From NCBI RefSeq assembly GCF_030064675.1, contig NZ_CP116413.1, positions 7,779,501-7,843,500 on the forward strand: DNA of 64,000 nucleotides, in the 5' to 3' direction. Below, piece after piece: positions 8,543 to 16,759 of this stretch. The notes under the pieces are model-generated. The model was not told where the DNA came from. It saw only the letters and a program-made list of their open reading frames with translations, and searched no databases. A program made the position numbers and the translations under genes. Within the stretch, counting starts at the first letter, position 1. Each line of letters opens with the position of its first letter. This DNA comes from Crossiella sp. CA-258035 (GTDB lineage Bacteria > Actinomycetota > Actinomycetes > Mycobacteriales > Pseudonocardiaceae).

Positions 8543-8573
8543 TGACCTCCAGTTAGCTGGAGCAGTCAGCCTG
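8543..8573 (+). promoter_or_regulatory. MerR-type promoter/operator of the LLM gene
   Basis: A -35 element TTGACC (8543-8548) overlaps a dyad with arms CTCCAG (8547-8552) and CTGGAG (8557-8562). A -10-like CAGCCT follows 19 bp after the -35. A 19-bp spacer containing a dyad is the hallmark of MerR-family activated promoters. The LLM start codon at 8579 lies only 6 bp beyond the -10, so the transcript is predicted to be leaderless. Confidence 0.55.
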
Positions 8574-8578
8574 GCAGC

Positions 8579-9484
8579 ATGTCGTCCGCGAAGAAGCTCA
8601 CCCTCGGCGTGATCCTGCCGCCGATCCCCGCCACCGACCCGGCGCTGACCGTGCCCGCCGCCGCCCGCTTCGCCGAGGAGCTCGGCCTGGACGGGGTGTG
8701 GCAGGGCGACCACCTGGCCATCGGCAGGCCCAGCCTGGACCTCGGCGTCGGCCTGGCCGCGGCCGCCGCGGCGACCACCAGGGTGCGCATCGGGGCCAGC
8801 GTGTTCGTGCCCGCGATCCGGCCGCTGGCCTGGGCGGCGAAGCTGGCCGCCAGCCTGCAGGAGGTCTCCGGCGGCAGGCTGGTGCTGGGTATCGGCTCCG
8901 GCGGCGGCGAGGCCCAGTGGGCCGCGGCCGGGATCCCCTACGCCGAACGCGGCCCGCGCACCGACCACGCGCTGACCCTGCTGCCCAGGCTGCTCTCCGG
9001 CGAGACCGTGCTGCTGCCCGACGAGCCGGGCGAGCCCGAGCTGGACCTCGCCGTGCGGGTGCCGGTGCCGCCGTTCTGGGTCGGCAACGACTCCCCGCCC
9101 GCGCTGCGCCGGGCCGCCCGGCTGGGCCAGGGCTGGTTCCCCTCGCTGGTCTCCCCGGACCGGGTGCGCGCGGGCCGCGCCCAGCTGGCCGAGCTGGCCG
9201 GGGACCGCCCGCTGCCCACCATCGCGGTCGGCGCGGTCTCCGCCCTCGGCGACGAACCGGGCCTGGCCGACCGGCACGGCATCGCCGAGCAGATCAGCCG
9301 CGCCTACCAGCGGTCCGTGGCGGAGGTGCTGTCCGTGCCGCTGACCGGCACTCCGGCCCAGGCCGCCGAGCAGCTGGCCGCCTACCGGGAGGCCGGGGCC
9401 GAGCACATCGTGTGCGGGTTCGCCGGTGGTGCCTGGCGGCGGCAGGCCGAGCTGCTGGCCGAGGCGGGCAGGCTGCTGGACTGA
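8579..9484 (+). CDS. LLM-class (luciferase-like) F420-dependent oxidoreductase
   Basis: 301 residues of the bacterial-luciferase-like TIM barrel: LGVILPPIP at the N-terminus, DGVWQGDHLAIGRP, RVRIGASVFVPAIRPLAWAAKLAASL, then LVLGIGSGGGEAQWAAAGIPY and PFWVGNDSPPALRRAARLGQGWFPS. Actinobacterial members usually use F420 or FMN; the substrate is unknown. No Shine-Dalgarno precedes the ATG, consistent with the leaderless promoter just upstream. Stands alone between small genes. Confidence 0.85.
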   Translation: MSSAKKLTLGVILPPIPATDPALTVPAAARFAEELGLDGVWQGDHLAIGRPSLDLGVGLAAAAAATTRVRIGASVFVPAIRPLAWAAKLAASLQEVSGGRLVLGIGSGGGEAQWAAAGIPYAERGPRTDHALTLLPRLLSGETVLLPDEPGEPELDLAVRVPVPPFWVGNDSPPALRRAARLGQGWFPSLVSPDRVRAGRAQLAELAGDRPLPTIAVGAVSALGDEPGLADRHGIAEQISRAYQRSVAEVLSVPLTGTPAQAAEQLAAYREAGAEHIVCGFAGGAWRRQAELLAEAGRLLD

Positions 9485-9585
9485 CCTGACCGGGTGGCGC
9501 CACGCACCCGAACCGGCGACCGGGGCTGTCCCGGGCCGCCGCGACCGGCTAACCAGGGAGACAACCCGGCCAGTCGGAGGAAACC

Positions 9586-9828
9586 ATGCGCAAGCCAGTG
9601 GCAACGGTCATCATCGCGGCGGCCCTGGGCGCGGCCCTGGCCGGTCCGGCGGCCGCCGCGCCCGCCGACGCCGAGGAGTGCGTGGCCTACGCCGTGGCCG
9701 AGGAGGATGCGGGCTACCTGCTCGCGGACCTGGCATGCTCCGCAGCCACGCTGATGCAGTGCTACCGGCTCTTCCGCGCGGAGTACGGGCCGCAGCTGTG
9801 GGCGCTGACGGCCTGCTCGATGCGCTGA
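9586..9828 (+). CDS. small secreted four-cysteine protein
   Basis: 80 residues. Strong Shine-Dalgarno (GGAGGAAACC) just before the ATG. Residues 1-25 form a Sec signal peptide (positive start, Ala/Val/Ile-rich core, AAAAPA cleavage region). The mature part of about 55 residues has four Cys (EEC, LAC, MQC, TAC), enough for two disulfides. No family recognised. The stop is followed at once by three copies of an 18-bp tandem repeat. Confidence 0.75.
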   Translation: MRKPVATVIIAAALGAALAGPAAAAPADAEECVAYAVAEEDAGYLLADLACSAATLMQCYRLFRAEYGPQLWALTACSMR

Positions 9829-9882
9829 GGCTGGCCCCCACGCCCTGGCTGGCCCCTACGCCCTGGCTCGCCCGCGCGCCCT
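9829..9882 (+). repeat. 18-bp tandem repeat, three copies
   Basis: Three consecutive 18-bp units (GGCTGGCCCCCACGCCCT, then copies with 1 and several changes) directly after the stop codon of the small secreted protein. A decayed fourth unit follows to about 9900. In one forward frame the units would read as a hexapeptide repeat APTPWL, but that frame has no start of its own. Confidence 0.7.
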
Positions 9883-9928
9883 GGCTCCGCCGGCTGGCCC
9901 TTGCGCTCCCCCCGCCCGGCTCCTAGCG

Positions 9929-9944
9929 TTGCAAACGCTTACAT
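9929..9944. promoter_or_regulatory. LacI-family-type operator upstream of the GH28 gene
   Basis: TTGCAAACGCTTACAT matches 13 of 16 positions of the sugar-regulon LacI-family consensus TTGCAAGCGCTTGCAA. It lies 88 bp before the GH28 start codon, as expected for repression of a polysaccharide-degrading enzyme in the absence of its inducer. Confidence 0.55.
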
Positions 9945-10031
9945 TCTGTGCCGACTGAAAACCGCCGCCTCTTCGCAGCAGTCCCCGCTCCGCCACGCGG
10001 GCCAGTGGAACCGCATCGAGGAGACCCGCTC

Positions 10032-11528
10032 ATGAACCGAACCTGGCGCTCCCGCCTGCTCGTCCTGGGCACCGCGGCCGCCACCACGCTGGCCGTGGCC
10101 ACCCCAGTGCTGGCCGCACCCGGCGCCACCTTCAACATCCGCGACTACGGCGCCAAGGGCGACGGCAAGGCCATCGACTCGCCCGCCATCGACAAGGCGA
10201 TCAGCGCGGCCAGCGCCGCGGGCGGTGGTGTGGTCGAGGTGCCCGCCGGGACCTACCTGTCCCGGTCCATCCACCTCAAGAGCGACATCACCGTCAACCT
10301 GGCCGCCGGGTCGAAGATCATCGCCGCCGGCAGCGGCATGGACAAGCCGGAGCCCAACGAGTTCGACGACTACCAGGACTTCGGGCACAGCCACTTCCGC
10401 AACGCCCTGATCTGGGGCGAGCACGTGTCCAACGTCCACTTCACCGGCGCCGGCACGATCGACGGCGACAACAAGCTGGAGACCAGCAACACCCCGGCTT
10501 CCGGCGTCGCGGACAAGGCGATCTCGCTGAAGTTCTGCCAGAACGTCACCTTCACCGGCATCACCATGCGCCAGGGCGGGCACTTCGCGGTGCTGGCCAA
10601 CGGCTGCGACGGGATGAGGTTCAGCCGGGTCAAGATCCTCACCTCCGAGGACCGGGACGGGATCAACATCATCAACAGCTCGAACGTGGAGGTCGCCGAC
10701 TCCCTGGTGGAGGCCAGCGACGACGCGGTGGTGTTCAAGAGCGACTACGCGCTGGGCCGGACCTTTGTCAGCCGGCACAACGTGGTGCGCGACTCCACCA
10801 TCAAGTCCACCGAGAACAACGCACTCCAGTTCGGCTCGGAGACCTGCGGCGACTTCCGCGACCACCGGTTCAGCAACCTCAAGATCACCGGCGCGGGCAA
10901 GGCGGGGCTGGGCATCGTGTCCATGGACGGCTCGGTGATCGAGGACGTCCACTACGACAACATCACCCTGACCCGGACCACCGCGCCGATCTTCCTGCAC
11001 GTGGGCAAGCGCTCGCGCTGTCCAGGCAAGCCACCGGCGGGCAAGATCCGCAACATCACCTTCACCGGCATCTCCGGCACCAACCTGACCTCGCCGACCA
11101 CCGTGCCCGGCGGCCCCGAGCACACCAGCACCATCACCGGCCGCACCGACTCGGCGATCGAGAACGTCAGCTTCACCAACGTCAGGCTGACCGTGCCCGG
11201 CAACCACCCCGCCTCGGACGCGAACCGGGTGCCGCCGGAGAACAGCACCGAGTACCCGCCGCGGATCTTCGGCGTGCGGCCCTCCTTCGGCTTCTGGATC
11301 CGGCACGCCAAGGACATCAGCTTCACCGGCAGCACGTTCGAGTTCGACAAGAACGACGGACGGCCCGCGTTCCTGGCCAACGACACCAGCGGCGTGGTGA
11401 TCAACGGCGTCCGGGTGGAGCGCAGCACCGGGCTCTACGACGTGACCTTCCAGAAGAGCAGCGGCCAGTCGGTGACCGGCAGCTCCACCACCTCGGGCGC
11501 GGAACTGCGCACCCGCACGCAGAACTAG
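10032..11528 (+). CDS. secreted glycoside hydrolase family 28-like (polygalacturonase-type) enzyme
   Basis: 498 residues; ATG preceded by GAGGAG. Signal peptide about residues 1-28 (VATPVLA/AP). The mature protein starts FNIRDYGAKGDGKAIDSPAI, the entry motif of right-handed beta-helix GH28/pectate-lyase-3 proteins. Repeated beta-helix coils follow (NVTFTGITMRQ, NITFTGISG, NVSFTNVRL). The catalytic strip is recognisable as DRDGINI and SDDAVVFK. The usual GHG is replaced by FGSE and no clear RIK is seen, so it may be an exo-acting or divergent member rather than a classical endopolygalacturonase. Likely substrate class: pectin or related plant polysaccharide. The last 4 bp overlap the convergent next gene. 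Confidence 0.85.
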   Translation: MNRTWRSRLLVLGTAAATTLAVATPVLAAPGATFNIRDYGAKGDGKAIDSPAIDKAISAASAAGGGVVEVPAGTYLSRSIHLKSDITVNLAAGSKIIAAGSGMDKPEPNEFDDYQDFGHSHFRNALIWGEHVSNVHFTGAGTIDGDNKLETSNTPASGVADKAISLKFCQNVTFTGITMRQGGHFAVLANGCDGMRFSRVKILTSEDRDGINIINSSNVEVADSLVEASDDAVVFKSDYALGRTFVSRHNVVRDSTIKSTENNALQFGSETCGDFRDHRFSNLKITGAGKAGLGIVSMDGSVIEDVHYDNITLTRTTAPIFLHVGKRSRCPGKPPAGKIRNITFTGISGTNLTSPTTVPGGPEHTSTITGRTDSAIENVSFTNVRLTVPGNHPASDANRVPPENSTEYPPRIFGVRPSFGFWIRHAKDISFTGSTFEFDKNDGRPAFLANDTSGVVINGVRVERSTGLYDVTFQKSSGQSVTGSSTTSGAELRTRTQN

Positions 11529-12526
11529 TCGGCGCCGGTCGCGGCCAGCACGGCCACCGCGCCGTCCGGCCGCACCGCGAGCAGGCCCAGCGAGCCCGGC
11601 TCGCGGTAGAACCACGGGCCGTCCACCACGAACTGCCACCACCGGCAGCGCGCCTCGCCCGGCCGCGCGACATCGGCGAGCCGGGCGAGCGCCTGTCTGG
11701 TGTGCAGCCGGGCGTAGGCGCCGCTGCCCTCCTGGGCGGTGGTGGCGAACACCGCGGCGAAGGCCCCGGCCAGGGCCAGCTCGCGCACCCGCACGCTCTC
11801 CGCCCCGGCCAGGCACTCCAGCGGCAGGCTGGTCAGCAGGTCCGGCTGCCAGGGCGCGCTCAACCGGAACAGCCCGCTCTCCACCCGGCCACCGGCCCCG
11901 GCCAGGCGATGGCTGGTGCCGGGGGCGACCTCGTCCAGCGCCCAGGGCAGCCGCTCGACCGTCGCGGTCGGCTCCGCGCCACCCTGGTCCGGCCACAACG
12001 GCAGCGTCCGGTAGGGCTCGGTGACGGCGCGGACGTGCTCGAACTCGGCCAGCCGCAGCGGCAGCTCACCCAGCGGGTGCGTGCCGTGCAGCGCCTCGGC
12101 GTAGGCGACGGCCTCCGGCACCGCGGACAGGTCGCCGTGCCGCAGCACCGTCTCCTGCAGCAGACAGGCCAGCACCTCGTCCTTCGGCCCGGCGTCGGCG
12201 AAGAAGGCGTCCAGGTTCTCCAGCGGCTGCCCGGCGGCCAGCAGCGCGGCGGCCCTGCGCTTGTCCGGCACCGGGATCCGCTCGTCCCCGGCCAGCTGCA
12301 GGGCGGCCACCACGCTGAACGCGCCCGGCCGGGCGGCCAGCGCGGTGATCACGCCCCAGCGCACCGCCGCCGCGGCGGCGGAGTCCGCCTCCAGCAGCGC
12401 TTCGCCGAGGTGTAGCAGCTCGTCGATGCGCCCGGCGTCCGCCCAGCCCTGGACGAGGGTCAACTCCTCGTCGCAGGACTCGGCGGTGCGCAGCCTGCTG
12501 ACCATCTCGTCGATCGTGGCCTCCAC
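11525..12526 (-). CDS. conserved hypothetical protein (possibly DUF6183-like)
   Basis: 333 residues, predominantly helical, Leu/Ala-rich, with no signal peptide or membrane segment. The N-terminal half (ELTLVQGWADAGRIDELLHLGEALLEADSAAAAAVR) looks like HEAT/TPR-type helical repeats. The C-terminal end (RCRWWQFVVDGPWFYREPG, LLAVRPDGAVAVLAATGAD) is compact and resembles DUF6183 proteins as far as memory allows; this is tentative. Convergent with the GH28 gene (4-bp overlap). Function unknown. Confidence 0.6.
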   Translation of the reverse strand: MEATIDEMVSRLRTAESCDEELTLVQGWADAGRIDELLHLGEALLEADSAAAAAVRWGVITALAARPGAFSVVAALQLAGDERIPVPDKRRAAALLAAGQPLENLDAFFADAGPKDEVLACLLQETVLRHGDLSAVPEAVAYAEALHGTHPLGELPLRLAEFEHVRAVTEPYRTLPLWPDQGGAEPTATVERLPWALDEVAPGTSHRLAGAGGRVESGLFRLSAPWQPDLLTSLPLECLAGAESVRVRELALAGAFAAVFATTAQEGSGAYARLHTRQALARLADVARPGEARCRWWQFVVDGPWFYREPGSLGLLAVRPDGAVAVLAATGAD

Positions 12527-12550
12527 GATCCCTGAGGCTACCGAGCCCGC

Positions 12551-14323
12551 TCAGGCGGTGTAGTCGCGGAATCCCTTGCCGGTCTTGCGACCCAGTCGAC
12601 CTGCGGTAACCAGGTGTTCCAGCAGCGGCGCCGGCGCGAACCCGGCCTCGCGGAACTCCAGGTACAGCTCGCGCTGGATGGCCAGGGCCACGTCCAGGCC
12701 GACCACGTCCAGCAGTGCGAACGGGCCCATCGGCAGGCCACAGCCGACCTTCATCGCGTTGTCGATGTCATCGGCGGAGGCGTAGTGCGCCTCCAGCATC
12801 TTCACCGCGTCGTTGAGGTAGGGGAACAGCAGCGCGTTGACGATGAAACCGGCGCGGTCGCCGCAGGTCACCGGGTGCTTGCCGAGCTTGCGGCAGACCG
12901 CCTGCGCGGTGGCCACCACCTCGGGCGCGGTGGAGATGGTGTGCACCACCTCGACCAGCTTCATCACCGGCGCGGGGTTGAAGAAGTGCAGGCCGACCAC
13001 GTCGGCGGGGCGGCTGGTGACCGCGGCCAGCTCGATCACCGGCAGCGAGGAGGTGGTGGTGGCCAGCACCGCGCCCGGCTTGCACACCTCGTCCAGGGTG
13101 GCGAAGACGGCCTTCTTCACCGAGAGCTCCTCGGCGACGGCCTCGACCACCAGGTCGGCGTCGGCCAGGTCGCCGAGGTCGGTGGTCACCTGCACCCGGC
13201 CCAGCGCGGCGTCCCGGTCCTGTTCGGACAGCTTGCCGCGCAGCACGGCCTTCTCCAGCGAGCGGCGCAGCGCGTCCAGCGCGGACTTGGCCTTGCCCTC
13301 GCTGCGGGCCCGCACGACCACGTCGTGCCCGGCCTTGGCGAAGACCTCCACGATGCCGGTGGCCATGGTCCCGGTGCCGACCACGCCGACCCGCTGCACC
13401 TCGCGGACCTGCTCGTGCTCGCCACCCTCGGCGCTGACCGCGTCCACCACGGTGGGCGAGTCGGGCGCGTCGTAGGTGTAGAAGCCGCGCCCGGTCTTCC
13501 GGCCGAGCAGCCCCGCGGTGATCATCTGCTTGAGCAGCGGCGCGGGCGCGTGCAGCCGGTTGCGGGACTGGTGGTACATCGTGTCGAGGATCTCGTAGGC
13601 GGTGTCCAGCCCGATCAGGTCGAGCAGCGCCAGCGGGCCCATCGGGTAGCCGCAGCCCAGCTTCATGGCCGCGTCCAGGTCCTCGCGGGTGGCGTAGCGG
13701 CCCTCGAACATGCGCACGGCGTGGTTGAGGTAGCCGAACAGCAGCGCGTTGGCGATGAAGCCGGCCCGGTCGCCGATGACCACCGGCACCTTGCCCAGGC
13801 GCTCGGCCAGCGCGGTCACGTCGTCGACCACGTCCGGCTCGGTGACCACGGTGCGCACCACCTCGACCAGCTTGAGCACCGGCGCCGGGTTGAAGAAGTG
13901 CATCCCGACCACCTTGCCCGGCCGGGAGGTGTGCACGGACAGCTCGGTGACCGACAGCGAGGAGGTGTTGGAGGCCAGGATGGTCTCCGGCGGGCAGATC
14001 CGGTCCAGCTCGGCGAAGACCTGCGCCTTGAGCTCCATCCGCTCCGGCACCGCCTCGATCACCAGGTCCGCCTCGGCCAGCGCCTGCAGCGAGGTGGTGA
14101 ACTCGATCTGCGCGAACAGCGCGTCCTTGCCGGCCTCGTCCAGCTTGCCCCGGCGCAGCGCCCGGTCGGTGGAGTGCTCCACGTGGCCACGGCCGCGGGC
14201 CAGCGCGTCCTCGGTCACCTCAACCGCGATGACCTTGAGCCCGGTGCGCGCGAACACCTCCGCGATACCAGCGCCCATGGTGCCCAGACCGACGACTCCC
14301 ACGGTGGTGAAATCACGCGTCAC
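12551..14323 (-). CDS. two-module 3-hydroxybutyryl-CoA/3-hydroxyacyl-CoA dehydrogenase
   Basis: 590 residues containing two complete 3HCDH units in tandem. Module 1 (about 1-285) starts VGVVGLGTMGAGIAEVFA; module 2 (about 300-590) starts VGVVGTGTMATGIVEVFAKAG. Both keep the NAD-binding GxGxxxxG motif, the SNTSS or TTTSS region, and the catalytic segment GMHFFNPAPVLKLVEVV / GLHFFNPAPVMKLVEVV, followed by the C-terminal NALLF...GCG.PMGPLALLD domain. Reaction: reversible oxidation of 3-hydroxybutyryl-CoA, feeding crotonyl-CoA to Ccr. Tandem forms of this length are known in actinomycetes. The GTG at 14323 has a GGGAGG site 8 nt upstream; the frame continues open to 14431 but without homology. 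Confidence 0.92.
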   Translation of the reverse strand: MTRDFTTVGVVGLGTMGAGIAEVFARTGLKVIAVEVTEDALARGRGHVEHSTDRALRRGKLDEAGKDALFAQIEFTTSLQALAEADLVIEAVPERMELKAQVFAELDRICPPETILASNTSSLSVTELSVHTSRPGKVVGMHFFNPAPVLKLVEVVRTVVTEPDVVDDVTALAERLGKVPVVIGDRAGFIANALLFGYLNHAVRMFEGRYATREDLDAAMKLGCGYPMGPLALLDLIGLDTAYEILDTMYHQSRNRLHAPAPLLKQMITAGLLGRKTGRGFYTYDAPDSPTVVDAVSAEGGEHEQVREVQRVGVVGTGTMATGIVEVFAKAGHDVVVRARSEGKAKSALDALRRSLEKAVLRGKLSEQDRDAALGRVQVTTDLGDLADADLVVEAVAEELSVKKAVFATLDEVCKPGAVLATTTSSLPVIELAAVTSRPADVVGLHFFNPAPVMKLVEVVHTISTAPEVVATAQAVCRKLGKHPVTCGDRAGFIVNALLFPYLNDAVKMLEAHYASADDIDNAMKVGCGLPMGPFALLDVVGLDVALAIQRELYLEFREAGFAPAPLLEHLVTAGRLGRKTGKGFRDYTA

Positions 14324-14441
14324 GACTCTGCCTCCCACGACTTCGGGGGACCCGCTGACGGGTGCTACGGGCCAGTAACTTGTGGTGATAGTGCCACGCT
14401 GCGTGTTGTTTTCCCCGGTGAGGTTCGCCACGGGGGTAAGC

Positions 14442-15359
14442 CTAGAGAGCGGGCAGCCTGGGCCAGACCTCGGTGGCCACCTCGCGAGCGAGGGGACAGT
14501 TCTCCTCCGCAGGCAGGGCGCTGTACACCGCGACCCGCGCGTTCTCCAGGTAGTCCTGGCCGAACCGGATGTGCCTGGTGTCCACCCGGCAGGAGGGCAG
14601 CAGGCCGCCGCCCGCGGGCTGGGCGCGGACCAGCGAGTCCCGTCCGCCGATGCGCTCCTCGGCCGCGGGTGTGGCCGGGTCGGGGTCCACCACGCTGAAG
14701 GTGACCAGCAGCGAGGGCGAGTCGGGGCGGCGGCCGCCCCACTGGCAGACGTGCCGGTTGCCGTCGCCGTTGGGCTGCGGGGTGTCGATGCCGGGGACCT
14801 TGGCGGCCAGTCCGGCAGGCACCAGCGGGCAGGGGTCCACGCCGGCCAGGGAGTTGGGCGGGTAGGCGCGGGTGCGGGCGCCGCCGGCGCGCAGCACCGT
14901 GCGCACCGACTCGGCCGCGGCCTCGGCTACCTCGCAGAGCTGGGCGTCCGCGCCGCTGACGTCCACCGTGACGTAGCGCAGGTCGGGCAGCAGCACCACC
15001 GAGCCGCAGGAGTCGGCCACCGCCCTGGCCCGGCCCACCCGCACCCCGTCCCGCTCCACCAGCTCGAAGCCGAGCTGGTCGGCCGCGTTCGCCGCGGCGA
15101 GGCGGCCGCCGGAGGCCAGCGTCACGGTCAGCTCGTCGACCCCGTTGCGCAGCGCGAAGCGGCAGTCGTCGAAGTTGAGCTCAGGTCCGGGCACCTGGGT
15201 GCCGAAGCGGCTGAGCGCGTCCGGCGCGACCAAGCTGCACGGGTCGAGGCGAGGCCAGTCCGGCGCGGGGGTGGTCGCGCCAGGACCGGCCGCCGGCGTG
15301 CCGCAGCCGGCCAGCACGGTCGCCAGGACCGCGCAGGTCAGAACGCCGCGGGCACCCAT
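14442..15359 (-). CDS. DUF3558-like lipoprotein, two modules
   Basis: 305 residues with a lipoprotein signal (lipobox LAGC, Cys about 19). Two related modules follow, each opening with DPC: LDPCSLVAPDALSRFG...FDDCRF and VDPCPLVPAGLAAKVPG...HVCQWG. This is the pattern of DUF3558 lipoproteins abundant in Pseudonocardiales and mycobacteria; their role is unknown. Expected on the outer face of the membrane. The 118-bp spacer to the dehydrogenase start shows nothing notable. Confidence 0.75.
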   Translation of the reverse strand: MGARGVLTCAVLATVLAGCGTPAAGPGATTPAPDWPRLDPCSLVAPDALSRFGTQVPGPELNFDDCRFALRNGVDELTVTLASGGRLAAANAADQLGFELVERDGVRVGRARAVADSCGSVVLLPDLRYVTVDVSGADAQLCEVAEAAAESVRTVLRAGGARTRAYPPNSLAGVDPCPLVPAGLAAKVPGIDTPQPNGDGNRHVCQWGGRRPDSPSLLVTFSVVDPDPATPAAEERIGGRDSLVRAQPAGGGLLPSCRVDTRHIRFGQDYLENARVAVYSALPAEENCPLAREVATEVWPRLPAL

Positions 15360-15389
15360 GATCCGCAGGGTAGGCGCGGATCAGCGGGC

Positions 15390-16124
15390 TCACTCGTCGA
15401 AACCGCGTTCCGCCAGCGCTGCCACCCGAGCGAGTGCCTCCTGGGCGTCCGGGCCGACCGCGCGCAGCGTGATCCGGTCGCCGCCGCGCGCGCCCAGGCC
15501 CATCAGCGCGAGCACGCTGGCCGCGCTGACCTCCTGGTCGCCGAAGCGCACCGAGGCCTCCACGTCCAGCTCGGCCACGGTCCTGGCCAGCAGCGCGGCC
15601 GGCCTGGCGTGCAGGCCGACCTCGTTGCGCAGCTCGATCTCCAGCTCGACCAGCCCGCTGGAGCTGGGTTCGGCGTGGCCGTGCCCGTGGTCGTGCCCGT
15701 TGGCGCCCAGGAACAGCTCGTCCACGGTCTCGCCGATGGCGAAGGCGGTCGCGGTCGCGGCGGCGTCGGCCACCTCGTCCAAAGTGGACCCGCCCTGCGC
15801 GGAGACCGCGGCGGCCACCGCGCCCTCGGCCAGCGGCGCGTCCACCACCACCGCGCGGCCGGGGTCGCCCAGCACCTCCACGGCCAGCTCGGCGATCATC
15901 TGCGCGCTGCCCAGGTCGTAGAGCAGCACCACGCCCTCGCCGTCGTCGGCGCGTTCCAGGGCGGCCGAGACGGTGTCCAGGTCGGTGCCAAGGCCGCCGT
16001 CCTCCGGCAGGCCGCCCGCGGCCAGGATGCGCACCTCCGGCGCCATCTGCTGGGCCAGCTCCACCACGCCCTCGGCCAGCTTCGCGCTGTGCGAGACGAT
16101 CACCAGCCCCACCCGGCGGCTCAT
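15390..16124 (-). CDS. dhaM: dihydroxyacetone kinase phosphoryl donor subunit DhaM, fused to HPr
   Basis: 244 residues. Residues 1-135 are the EIIA-Man-like DhaM domain (GLVIVSHSAKLAEGV; phosphoryl-accepting His12). A His-rich linker follows (NGHDHGHGHAE, about 142-151), then an HPr-like domain (about 158-244) with NEVGLHARPAALLA, phospho-His about 172. Together they relay phosphate from PEP/enzyme I to ADP held on DhaL. Start ATG overlaps the dhaL stop (ATGA). Last gene of dhaK-dhaL-dhaM. Confidence 0.92.
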   Translation of the reverse strand: MSRRVGLVIVSHSAKLAEGVVELAQQMAPEVRILAAGGLPEDGGLGTDLDTVSAALERADDGEGVVLLYDLGSAQMIAELAVEVLGDPGRAVVVDAPLAEGAVAAAVSAQGGSTLDEVADAAATATAFAIGETVDELFLGANGHDHGHGHAEPSSSGLVELEIELRNEVGLHARPAALLARTVAELDVEASVRFGDQEVSAASVLALMGLGARGGDRITLRAVGPDAQEALARVAALAERGFDE

Positions 16125-16759
16125 CGCGCGCCGCCTGCGTGCCGCGCCAGCGCGGTCAGCAGCAGGGAGGTCGAGCGCGCACCCGGGTCGATGTGCCCCG
16201 CGCTGCGCTCGCCAAGGTATGAGGCGCGGCCCTTGCGGGCGACGAGGGGCTCGGTCGCCGCCGCGCCGTCCGCCGCCGCGGCGGCGGCCGCGGACAGGGT
16301 CGCGGGCACATCGGCGCCCTCGGCCGCCGCGGACTCCGCGGCCAGCACCGCGGGGGTCAGCGCGTCCACCATCGTCTTGTCCCCGGGTTCGGCCTTGCCC
16401 CTGGCCACCACGCCGTCCAGCGCCGCCCGCAGTGCCGTGGCCACGGCGGTCGCGTTCAGCTCGGCGAGCCCGTCCACCGCGGCGCCCGCGCGCAGGAACG
16501 CGGTGCCGTACAACGGCCCCGCCGCCCCGCCCACCGTGGAGATCAGCGTCTTCGCCGCCGCCTTGAGCACCGATGCCGGCCCCGACCATCCTCCTCCGTC
16601 CATTGTGGACACCACGGCGGTGAAGCCCCTGCGCAGGTTCTCCCCGTGGTCGGCGTCACCGATCCGGCGGTCCAGCTCGACCAGCTCGTCCCGGTGTTCG
16701 ATCACCACCGCGGCCGCCGCGACCAGCGCGGCGACAAGATCCTCTGTCGAACAGCCCAT
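16121..16759 (-). CDS. dhaL: dihydroxyacetone kinase ADP-binding subunit DhaL
   Basis: 212 residues. The Mg/ADP site motif RRIGDADHGENLRRGF, then MDGGGWSGPASVLKAAAKTLISTVGGAAGPLYGTAF and PGDKTMVDALTPA, are diagnostic of DhaL. It transfers phosphate from its bound ADP/ATP to dihydroxyacetone on DhaK. The ATG at 16759 shares one base with the dhaK stop (TGATG) and the stop overlaps dhaM, so all three are translationally coupled. The frame is open to 16804 but the ATG at 16759 fits family starts. Confidence 0.93.
   Translation of the reverse strand: MGCSTEDLVAALVAAAAVVIEHRDELVELDRRIGDADHGENLRRGFTAVVSTMDGGGWSGPASVLKAAAKTLISTVGGAAGPLYGTAFLRAGAAVDGLAELNATAVATALRAALDGVVARGKAEPGDKTMVDALTPAVLAAESAAAEGADVPATLSAAAAAAADGAAATEPLVARKGRASYLGERSAGHIDPGARSTSLLLTALARHAGGAR

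Noticed and set aside
9426-9926. Plus-strand frame extending the small secreted region into APTPWL repeats
   Set aside because: Out of frame with the 80-residue secreted protein and without its own start signal; treated as tandem-repeat DNA.
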